NCBI GenBank assembly: GCA_030531215.1
Contig: JAUNNY010000002.1
Span: 1 to 64,000, forward strand
Length of the DNA: 64,000 bases
Reading direction: 5' to 3'
Source: Erysipelotrichaceae bacterium
GTDB lineage: Bacteria; Bacillota_I; Bacilli_A; Erysipelotrichales; Erysipelotrichaceae
A model generated the notes under the pieces. That model did no database searches and was not told the DNA's origin. It saw only the letters and a program-made list of their open reading frames with translations. The position numbers were made by a program, and so were the translations under genes. Position 1 is the stretch's first letter. Each line of letters begins with the position of its first letter. Below, piece after piece: positions 52,840 through 60,327 of the stretch.

Positions 52840-55541
52840 CTAGCAGATCTTCTTAAAGCTTTACCTAATTCAAATACAGGAACAGTAGTTAAAGCTAGTA
52901 TGATTGATATAATAAGCTCTCTAGTTTCAAATGTACCAGGAATAATTCCGAATACGTTTTGTAAACCAGGCATATAGATAGCCAATAATGTAAAGACAAC
53001 AGATACAATAGAAGCGCCAACTAACCACCAATTAGTATTCTTAATCATCTCCATCGACAAAATAGAATGTCTTTGAGAACGCATATTAATGGCACACATA
53101 ATCTCGGCAAAATTAACTGTTAAGAAAGCCATCGCAATTGCATTTGGACAATCCTCAATACCAAATATTGTTGGAATACTACCTCTTTCTAAATATAGAC
53201 CAATAAAGAAAGCGGCAAGTTCGATAATAGCTATATAAATGCCTTGCCAAGTCATATCAATACCAGCACCATGAGCAAAGACACCATCAGATGAATTACG
53301 AGGTTTTCTATTCATAACATCGCCTTCTGCTTTTTCCATTCCTAATGCCAAACCAGGAAGCGAATCAGTAACCATATTAATCCATAATAAATGAACTGGG
53401 GTTAAAATTGTAAAATTCATAATTGAAGCAAAGAACATAATAATTACTTCTGATAAATTTGTTGAAAGTTGGAATTGAATAACTTTACATACGTTATCAT
53501 AAATCTTTCTACCTTCTTCAACTGCATGCACAATAGTTGCGAAGTTATCATCTGCTAATACCATATCAGCAACAGATTTAGTAACGTCAGTACCAGTAAT
53601 ACCCATACCGACACCAATATCAGCAGCTTTAATACTAGGAGCATCGTTAACACCATCACCAGTCATAGCTGTAATCATACCTCTAGCTTTCCAAGCGTTA
53701 ACAATCTTAGTTTTATGTTCAGGCTGAACTCTAGCATAAACAGAATATTTAGTGACTTCTTCAATCATATCTTGATCTGAATATTTATCAAGTTCAGAGC
53801 CAACAATCGCTTGTGATTCGTCATTAATTATTCCTAAGTCTAAGCCTATAGCTATGGCGGTATCTTTATGGTCACCAGTAATCATAACAGGTCTAATACC
53901 AGCTTTTTTACATTCCTTGATTGCATCATATACTTCAGGACGACAAGGGTCTATCATTCCAACAATACCAATGAAGACTAAATCATTTTCTAAATCTTCA
54001 GGTTCAAAAGAACTAGGAAGTTTATCGTGCATTTTATATGCTGCACATAATACTCTAAGAGCTTTTGAAGCGAATTCTTTATTCTTATGTTCGATATTAT
54101 TTATAAGCTCTTGAGACATAGGGACAACTTCACCATCAAGAAGATATCCATTACATCTTTTTAACAATACATCAATTGCGCCTTTTGTATATTGTATATA
54201 TTTACCATCCAATTCATGAATAGTAGACATCATCTTACGATTTGAATCAAATGGTGCTTCACCTACTCTAGGTTCTTGTTTTTCTAACTCATATTTTGGA
54301 AGTTCAAGTTTATTAGCATAATTAACCAAAGCAGCTTCAGTTGGCTCACCCGTAGACTCAACATCACCAAGTTTGATTGTAGCATCTGAACAAAGTGCCA
54401 TTGCTTTAGCTAATAAATTCTTATCTGATGTAAATTCATCAACAACGGTCATTTTATTTTGTGTTAAAGTTCCTGTTTTGTCTGTACAAATTATATTAGT
54501 ACAACCTAGTGTTTCAACAGCAGTTAGTTTTCTAATAAGCGCTTGTCTTTTAGCCATAGCACTTACACCAATCGAAAGAATAATAGTAACAACAGCTGGC
54601 ATACCCTCTGGAATTGCAGCAACACCTAACGCAACAGCAGCAATAAATGTATCAAGCGCTACATTGCCAAGATTAGCTAAAGAAAGGCCATCAGCAGAAG
54701 TAATCAGTGATTCTATGACACCAACAGTAAAGACAATTACACAAATCCAAATTACTAATTTAGTTAAGAAATTAGATAATTCAGTCATCTTTTTTTGTAA
54801 AGGGGTTAATTCTTTTTCAGCCATATTTAAAGCTGAAGCAATTTTACCCATTTCAGTATCCATACCGCAGGCAACAACAACAGCTTTGCCTCTACCATAA
54901 ACTACAGTAGAACCGTTATATAACATATTTTTACGATCGCCTAAAGTAACATCATGGTTATCAACACACATTAAAATATCGATAATTTTATTAACAGGAA
55001 CAGATTCACCAGTAAGTGCGGCTTCTTCTGCTTTTAAACTATGAGATTCAATAATACGACAATCAGCAGGAACAGTATCACCAGCTTCAAAATATATTAC
55101 ATCACCGACAACAATGTCTTCAGCTTTTACCATTTCGATTTCACCATCACGATAAACCTTCGAAGTAGCAGCAGTCATTTGCATCAAGGCATCCATTGCA
55201 CCTTCTGCCTTGCTTTCTTGAACTAAAGACATAATTGTATTGATTACAACAACTACTAAAATGACAAAAACATCTGCAAATTCTGAAAATTTAAAGCCAT
55301 CTTTCATTTGAATAACATTAACAACAGCTTGAATTGCAGCAGAAACTATCAACATGATAATCATAGGATCAGTGATAGAATTAATAAATTTTTGGAATAA
55401 AGTTTCTTTATCAGCTTGTTCTAGAACGTTTTTGCCATTCTTTTCTAATCTAGTTTGAGCCTCAATTTTACTTAGTCCATTTTCGTTACTTTCAGTCTTT
55501 TTTAACGAATCATTAATACTAGTTAAATAATATTTTTCCAT
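52824..55541 (-). CDS. P2-type cation-transporting ATPase (Ca2+/Mn2+ exporter)
   Basis: 905 residues, SERCA/PMCA-like. Ten membrane helices; TGES in the actuator domain near 175, AIPEGMPA in helix 4, the phosphorylated aspartate in CTDKTGTLTQNKM near 355, KGAIDVLLKRC, MITGDHKDTA, and TGDGVNDAPSIKAADIGVGMG near 630. Helix 4 and the NLLWINMVTDSLPGLALG-type helix 6 segment carry the ion ligands (N-x-x-x-D). Calcium is the default substrate of the family, but a yybP-ykoY riboswitch directly upstream argues for manganese export. GAGG before the ATG. Confidence 0.95.
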   Translation of the reverse strand: MEKYYLTSINDSLKKTESNENGLSKIEAQTRLEKNGKNVLEQADKETLFQKFINSITDPMIIMLIVSAAIQAVVNVIQMKDGFKFSEFADVFVILVVVVINTIMSLVQESKAEGAMDALMQMTAATSKVYRDGEIEMVKAEDIVVGDVIYFEAGDTVPADCRIIESHSLKAEEAALTGESVPVNKIIDILMCVDNHDVTLGDRKNMLYNGSTVVYGRGKAVVVACGMDTEMGKIASALNMAEKELTPLQKKMTELSNFLTKLVIWICVIVFTVGVIESLITSADGLSLANLGNVALDTFIAAVALGVAAIPEGMPAVVTIILSIGVSAMAKRQALIRKLTAVETLGCTNIICTDKTGTLTQNKMTVVDEFTSDKNLLAKAMALCSDATIKLGDVESTGEPTEAALVNYANKLELPKYELEKQEPRVGEAPFDSNRKMMSTIHELDGKYIQYTKGAIDVLLKRCNGYLLDGEVVPMSQELINNIEHKNKEFASKALRVLCAAYKMHDKLPSSFEPEDLENDLVFIGIVGMIDPCRPEVYDAIKECKKAGIRPVMITGDHKDTAIAIGLDLGIINDESQAIVGSELDKYSDQDMIEEVTKYSVYARVQPEHKTKIVNAWKARGMITAMTGDGVNDAPSIKAADIGVGMGITGTDVTKSVADMVLADDNFATIVHAVEEGRKIYDNVCKVIQFQLSTNLSEVIIMFFASIMNFTILTPVHLLWINMVTDSLPGLALGMEKAEGDVMNRKPRNSSDGVFAHGAGIDMTWQGIYIAIIELAAFFIGLYLERGSIPTIFGIEDCPNAIAMAFLTVNFAEIMCAINMRSQRHSILSMEMIKNTNWWLVGASIVSVVFTLLAIYMPGLQNVFGIIPGTFETRELIISIILALTTVPVFELGKALRRSARKRSA

Positions 55542-55561
55542 AAATACCTCAATTAAAAATA

Positions 55562-55582
55562 AAACTCATGTTAATACATGAG
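55562..55582 (-). terminator. terminator of the Mn2+ riboswitch
   Basis: CTCATG-TATTAA-CATGAG then TTTTATTTTT on the minus strand, 21-26 bases before the ATPase ATG. Its arms can also pair with the earlier CTCATG copies near 55616. Confidence 0.8.
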
Positions 55583-55702
55583 CAAATCTATAATCTCATG
55601 TACAACAAAGTTACACATGAGTCTCGCTATTTAAGACAAACCAGGCATTGCCGAGATTGTTGGCGTGTCGCGTAGAAACGCAAGCTACTCCCTCATCGAG
55701 TA
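55562..55702 (-). promoter_or_regulatory. yybP-ykoY manganese riboswitch with terminator platform
   Basis: On the minus strand the aptamer starts ATGAG-GGAGTAGC (from 55696) and closes AGCGAGA-CTCAT (to about 55617): P1 pairs ATGAG with CTCAT, and the flanking GGAGTAGC and GCGAGA are the conserved metal-binding loops of the yybP-ykoY class; CAACAATCTCGG lies between. Downstream, CTCATG...CATGAG alternatives form: one hairpin from 55622 to about 55596 and a terminator at 55582-55562 followed by TTTTATTTTT. High Mn2+ should favour the on state for the ATPase. Confidence 0.85.
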
Positions 55703-55750
55703 AATAATACTATAAATATAGACATATTTTCAATTATATATAGGTACTTG

Positions 55751-55756
55751 TAAAAT
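55751..55756 (+). promoter_or_regulatory. -10 of the radical SAM gene, probable leaderless start
   Basis: TAAAAT ending 6 bases before the ATG at 55763; no ribosome site. Confidence 0.45.
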
Positions 55757-55762
55757 AGAAAT

Positions 55763-56572
55763 ATGAAAAGAGTATATTTAGAAATAACAAACAATTGCAA
55801 TCTAAACTGTTCTTTTTGTTCTTACAAAAAAGGAAATAATTATCTAACTTTAGAAGAAATAGATAATTATTCTACACAAATAAAAGAATTTACAAATTAT
55901 ATTTATCTTCATATTCTTGGCGAACCATTATTACATCCACAATTTGAACAAATACTTGATATTCTCGATCAAAAAGAATTAAGTGTTCAATTAGTTACAA
56001 ATGGTACTTTATTATATAAACATCAAGACATACTTAAACATAAGTGTATTCGGAAATTATCAATTTCAATACATTCAATAAATAACTTAGATATAAATGA
56101 AAATTATTTTAAACAAATTAATAATTTAATAGAAAACAATAACGATAAAACAATAGAATTAAGATTCTATAATAAACAACAATTATCAGACAAATTGATA
56201 TCATACTTAAACTCATTAAAAGAAAAATATAAATTTGAAGATACTAAAAAAGAAAACTCATATAGAATTAAAGAACATATATACGTCTATTTCCAAGATT
56301 TTTTCAAATGGCCAGAAATAGAAGATGCAATAGTATCAGATCAAGGAACATGCCACGGAGGCATTGATATGATAGGCATTAATAGTAAAAGCGATGTTAC
56401 TATATGTTGTCTAGACCCAAAAGCATACAATAAATTAGGAAACCTAAAAGAAAAATCACTTAAAGAGATACTAGAAAGTGATTTATATAAAAAATATATC
56501 GAAGACTTTAGAAACCATAAGATTAACTATGAATTATGTAAGAGATGTACCTATCGTCTCCGTTTTAAATAG
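55763..56572 (+). CDS. radical SAM protein with SPASM-like C-terminus
   Basis: 269 residues. The 4Fe-4S motif is CNLNCSFC (C12, C16, C19), followed by ILGEPLLHPQF near 50-60 (GEP motif) and a short radical SAM barrel. The C-terminus has an extra cysteine set: GTCHGG near 193, TICCLD near 212 and ELCKRCTYRLR near 258-268, as in SPASM/Twitch proteins that hold further Fe-S clusters and modify peptides or carry out anaerobic maturation. No small precursor peptide was seen next to it. Overlaps the convergent methylase gene by 8 bases. Confidence 0.82.
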   Translation: MKRVYLEITNNCNLNCSFCSYKKGNNYLTLEEIDNYSTQIKEFTNYIYLHILGEPLLHPQFEQILDILDQKELSVQLVTNGTLLYKHQDILKHKCIRKLSISIHSINNLDINENYFKQINNLIENNNDKTIELRFYNKQQLSDKLISYLNSLKEKYKFEDTKKENSYRIKEHIYVYFQDFFKWPEIEDAIVSDQGTCHGGIDMIGINSKSDVTICCLDPKAYNKLGNLKEKSLKEILESDLYKKYIEDFRNHKINYELCKRCTYRLRFK

Positions 56573-57266
56573 TTTGATGATATAAATAACTAAGTACGAT
56601 TGAACTTAATGAACTTAAAGACATTTCGTTAAGATTTTTATGTTTTACATAATAACCTTCCTTAAATTCTTTACACAATCCTCGATACTCTTGAGGAATT
56701 ATGACACTATAAGGTTCATATGCCTTTAATTCACATAACTCATGACCACCATTTGGCACAAATGGATAAATAAAATTATCAGGATAATCATTAATATAAT
56801 CCATCAATTTATCATAATGAACAATATTGCAATGAAAGATTGAACCCATAGAAGCTCTTATACATCTAGGATCAAAATAATCAATATCGCTATTAACAAT
56901 AACAATGTCATGAAAATCAAAAGATACCGAACTTCTTAAAATAGTTCCTAGTTCTCCATAATCATTAAATTCATATAGCACGATATGTTTTTTGCTATCT
57001 AAATTGTTATAAAACTTATTAAAGATACCGATGCAATAACAATTCTCTTTAATTGATAATTTATCAATAAGTGAATCATCGTATACTAGAACAATATTGT
57101 TTAGTTCGCATAATTGCAACAAATAATCAAGTTGATTGTTCTTGTTCGCTTTATTAGATAATACAATCTTTTCGATATATTTTGCTTTATGTAAAAGAGC
57201 CTCAATTGTTAAAGACATACCTAAACAATATGATTTTGAATCTAATTTATTATACGTTTCCATCAT
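56565..57266 (-). CDS. TrmH/SpoU-family RNA methyltransferase-like protein
   Basis: 233 residues. It has the SPOUT landmarks in diverged form: HDIVIVNSDIDYFDPRCIRASMGSIFH near 128-154, VIIPQEYRGL near 198, and the ending LNEMSLSSLSSIVLSYLYH in place of the usual SLNVSVAAGILLY. The N-terminal part resembles the substrate-binding extension. The usual NxGAIxRTA segment reads DYGELGTILRSSV. Likely a 2'-O-ribose methyltransferase on RNA; target unknown. Overlaps the following gene's end by 17 bases and starts inside it. Confidence 0.75.
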   Translation of the reverse strand: MMETYNKLDSKSYCLGMSLTIEALLHKAKYIEKIVLSNKANKNNQLDYLLQLCELNNIVLVYDDSLIDKLSIKENCYCIGIFNKFYNNLDSKKHIVLYEFNDYGELGTILRSSVSFDFHDIVIVNSDIDYFDPRCIRASMGSIFHCNIVHYDKLMDYINDYPDNFIYPFVPNGGHELCELKAYEPYSVIIPQEYRGLCKEFKEGYYVKHKNLNEMSLSSLSSIVLSYLYHQTI

Positions 57267-58761
57267 TAATAATTATATTAGAAATTCTTATTCCATCAAG
57301 GCAACAAGACATTATACCGCCACCATATCCAGCACCCTCACCCATAGGATAAAGATTTTTAGTATTAATTGATTGCCCTAATTCGTTTCTCTTAATTCTA
57401 ATTGGACAAGAAGATCTAGTTTCAGGTCCAACCATAATACCTTTATCAATAAAACCTGGAATTTTTGAATCAAAATCTAAAAGGGCTTGTTTTACTATAT
57501 TTAAATCATTCTTGGAAAAGAAATTATTAAAATCATATAATACAGTACCCAAACAATATGTAGATGGAAAGATTAACTCGTGAAGTTCGTTATTCATAAA
57601 ATCTTTGATATTTTGAGCTAATGCTTTATAGCTATTTGAATATGCATAAGCTTTATATTCAATCATTTTTAAATAGATATAACCATCATTAAATTCAGTT
57701 TTAGGAACTTGAATTAAAATAGCACTATTAGCAATACCAGAGTCACGTTTAGCATAAGACATACCATTAGTGACTATCGTATTTTTATCAGACATTGCAG
57801 GTACAACCAATCCACCAGGGCACATGCAAAATGAATAGACACCCTTTTCGCCTTTGTATCTTAATAAATATTCATTTGGTTCATTAACAATACTATTAGT
57901 TTGACGTTCATCTATGAAACTTTGAGGATGTTCTACTCTAAAACCAATCGCAATATCTTTAGGCTCGATATAAACACCTAAATCTTGTAATTTTACAACT
58001 GTATCATAAGCACTATGTCCAATACCAAGCAATAAATAATCACAATCATATTCATCTTTTTTAGTAACAATCTTTTTAATACAACGTTTATCATCTAATA
58101 CAAAATCAACAACTTCTTCAGAAAAATGAAAATCACATCCTTGTTGTATTAAATAATCAGTTATATTTTCAATTACTTTCCTAATTTCATCAGTGCCTAT
58201 ATGAGGATGATGTTCATATTTAATAGATTCTTTACATCCGTGTTTAATAAAAATATTAAGAATATAATCAATGTATTGATCTTTTATTCTGGTTGTCAGT
58301 TTTGCATCAGAAAAAGTACCTGCACCACCTTCGCCAAATTGAACATTACTATTTTCATCTAATATTCCCTCATTAAAGAAACGTTCGACATCTTTTACAC
58401 GATCTTTAATTCTTTTTCCCTTTTCAAAAACAGACACATTAAATCCAGTTTGCATTAAACGATAAGCAGAAAAAATACCGCTAGGGCCATACCCAACAAT
58501 ACAAACTTTTTTATTATTTTTATGATATACAGGATTTAAATCAGTTTTAATGTATTTTTTAATATTACTGGTTATATATTTATCTTCGTTGTCGACATCA
58601 ACTAAAACCGAATAAACATATATAGGCTCTTTTCTTGCATCTAATGATTTCTTTTTAATCTCAAAACTATTAATTTTAGTATGCAAAAGCTTTTCAATCT
58701 TTGATTGCAGTTTATCCTCGCTAGAATTTAAACTAAGTTTAATATCATTAATTAATAACAT
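57250..58761 (-). CDS. FAD-dependent dehydrogenase, COG2509 type
   Basis: About 503 residues from the ATG at 58761. A N-terminal ferredoxin-like extension (about 1-85) precedes the FAD Rossmann motif VGYGPSGIFSAYRLMQTGFNV..FEKG (about 90-115), then the family block NVQFGEGGAGTFSDAKLTTR near 138-157, YLLLGIGHSAYDT near 240 and the C-terminal GEGAGYGGGIMSCCLDG near 478. This conserved group has no settled substrate; it is often annotated as uncharacterised FAD dehydrogenase. The 220-bp gap upstream is AT-rich and holds nothing I can support. Confidence 0.85.
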   Translation of the reverse strand: MLLINDIKLSLNSSEDKLQSKIEKLLHTKINSFEIKKKSLDARKEPIYVYSVLVDVDNEDKYITSNIKKYIKTDLNPVYHKNNKKVCIVGYGPSGIFSAYRLMQTGFNVSVFEKGKRIKDRVKDVERFFNEGILDENSNVQFGEGGAGTFSDAKLTTRIKDQYIDYILNIFIKHGCKESIKYEHHPHIGTDEIRKVIENITDYLIQQGCDFHFSEEVVDFVLDDKRCIKKIVTKKDEYDCDYLLLGIGHSAYDTVVKLQDLGVYIEPKDIAIGFRVEHPQSFIDERQTNSIVNEPNEYLLRYKGEKGVYSFCMCPGGLVVPAMSDKNTIVTNGMSYAKRDSGIANSAILIQVPKTEFNDGYIYLKMIEYKAYAYSNSYKALAQNIKDFMNNELHELIFPSTYCLGTVLYDFNNFFSKNDLNIVKQALLDFDSKIPGFIDKGIMVGPETRSSCPIRIKRNELGQSINTKNLYPMGEGAGYGGGIMSCCLDGIRISNIIINDGNV

Positions 58762-58981
58762 TTTTGTGAACAATCTTTATAGACCAAACGTTTCAATACA
58801 TTATGGTTTTCTCAATCAATATAATACATTAAATAATATAATAATTCATAAAAGTAAATTACTTAAAACATGTTAATAGATATTATGTAGACTATTTTTT
58901 ACACTACAAAAGTTTTTTATTAATCCATATAAGAAGTGATTAATGAACAAAATTTAATAATATTAATTAAATAATAAAAAG

Positions 58982-59620
58982 CTAATCATTTGGCTCGCCA
59001 ATAAAATAATCTTCACCAGCGTTTAACATGTAAACGTATGATCTGAAATATATACGAGCAATTCTAATTAAAGTATATTCATCTATATTTTTATATTTAA
59101 ATATCTCTTTAAAGCCATCAAAGATAGCAACCGCAAAGGATCTAGATAAAACATTAATATCGATAATGTTATTATCATTACCAAAAGAAACAGTAATCAT
59201 TTCACTAATAACCTTAGAAAACCAAGATACAAGGTCGTTATTTAGGGAGGAGTTAATCATTAATATATTAAATTCGGTTTGATTATTGATAAACACCTTA
59301 ACCATTTTTTCCGCAAGACCATCCAAGATATTAGTTAACTCTGCAACATTAAATCTAACATCAAATACTCTAGTTTCTAAAGATAATGTATTTTTAGTAA
59401 TATCTTTAACAATCGAATCTAGTTGTCTTAATGTAGGCCCTACAATTTGATAATTTATATCCTCTTTACTATCAAAATAACGATATAAATTGCCAACAGT
59501 CATATTAGCTTTTTTGGCAATACTACGCATCGTAGTAGCTTCATAGCCCTTCTGCAGAAATTCTTGTTTTGCGGATTCTAAAATAAGGACTTTTACTTCA
59601 TCTTTTAATACTTGCGCCAT
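58982..59620 (-). CDS. TetR-family transcriptional regulator
   Basis: 212 residues. The N-terminal helix-turn-helix ATTMRSIAKKANMTVGNLYRYFDSKEDI (about 27-54) is typical of TetR. The ligand-binding C-terminal part (about 60-212) is hydrophobic and unassigned. The ATG has no ribosome site; an extended -10 TGATAAAAT (59635-59627) ends 6 bases upstream. A perfect GAACAATTGTTC palindrome is further upstream in the -35 region, fitting autorepression. It may also control the ABC/FtsX export operon just upstream. Confidence 0.88.
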   Translation of the reverse strand: MAQVLKDEVKVLILESAKQEFLQKGYEATTMRSIAKKANMTVGNLYRYFDSKEDINYQIVGPTLRQLDSIVKDITKNTLSLETRVFDVRFNVAELTNILDGLAEKMVKVFINNQTEFNILMINSSLNNDLVSWFSKVISEMITVSFGNDNNIIDINVLSRSFAVAIFDGFKEIFKYKNIDEYTLIRIARIYFRSYVYMLNAGEDYFIGEPND

Positions 59621-59626
59621 ATCTAT

Positions 59627-59635
59627 ATTTTATCA
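59627..59635 (-). promoter_or_regulatory. extended -10 of tetR, probable leaderless start
   Basis: TGATAAAAT on the minus strand, 6 bases from the ATG. Confidence 0.5.
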
Positions 59636-59642
59636 TAAAAAT

Positions 59643-59654
59643 GAACAATTGTTC
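59643..59654. promoter_or_regulatory. palindromic operator before tetR
   Basis: Perfect 12-bp palindrome GAACAATTGTTC at about -23 to -34 relative to the inferred tetR start, between the lipoprotein gene and tetR. Confidence 0.6.
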
Positions 59655-59697
59655 TCTAATAGATAATAATCAATAAATAAACAACAAAAGTAAAATA

Positions 59698-60327
59698 TTA
59701 GTAATCGATATCTTCTGTATATTTTTCAATATCTTCTAAATTTACAATATTTAAAGGCAAAACGATTCTACTGATACCATAATCATAAATCAGCATTGTA
59801 TCCTCTTTATTTTCATTGTTATTAGAATAAATTTCGCTAAATTTAGTAATTTTATCATCATCTAGTTCAATTTGAATTTCAGATGGAACATGAATTTCAT
59901 CATCATATAAATATTTACCTTTAAGATTATTACCAATAAATTTATTATTTTTGTATTTTAATGAACCATTATTGATATATCCACTAACCTTCTCTAAACG
60001 TTCTAGTTGTTTATATGGGAAAAGATAATGTTCATCATAATCAATCTTTTCTTTAACAAATATTTTATATTCTTCATCATAAGCGATAATAAACAAATCA
60101 TCACCTTCCTTGGTAACGTAGATTTCGTTTTCATCATCTTTCATATAACAAGTATTGTCAGTAAAGATATACAAAGATTTTTTACCATTAATATCTTCCT
60201 CAATAGTATAGTTATTTGTGTTATTAAAATAATCAAGACATTTTTGATAAATCAAAAAATCATCTGTTTTTCTAGAACAACCTGTAAGAATCATGAATAT
60301 CAATGCAATAATAAATAATCTTTTCAT
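59698..60327 (-). CDS. lipoprotein of the ABC/FtsX export operon
   Basis: 209 residues. A clear lipoprotein signal with the lipobox LTGC at about 14-17. The rest is beta-rich, with many tyrosines and acidic residues (YFNNTNNYTIEEDINGKKSLY; LKGKYLYDDEIHVPSEIQIELDDDKI), resembling LolA-like or outer-surface lipid-binding folds of small lipoproteins, but no family is sure. ATG overlaps the stop of the FtsX permease by one base, so it belongs to the transporter operon. Confidence 0.75.
   Translation of the reverse strand: MKRLFIIALIFMILTGCSRKTDDFLIYQKCLDYFNNTNNYTIEEDINGKKSLYIFTDNTCYMKDDENEIYVTKEGDDLFIIAYDEEYKIFVKEKIDYDEHYLFPYKQLERLEKVSGYINNGSLKYKNNKFIGNNLKGKYLYDDEIHVPSEIQIELDDDKITKFSEIYSNNNENKEDTMLIYDYGISRIVLPLNIVNLEDIEKYTEDIDY

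Noticed and set aside
54373-54900. 175-codon plus-strand frame in the P-type ATPase
   Set aside because: Antisense shadow; the ATPase frame holds all catalytic motifs without a break.
58762-58981. Long AT-rich gap between the FAD protein and tetR, examined for an ncRNA or operator
   Set aside because: Only a weak ATTAATC/GATTAAT repeat without a T run and one GAACAA half-site were seen; nothing supportable.
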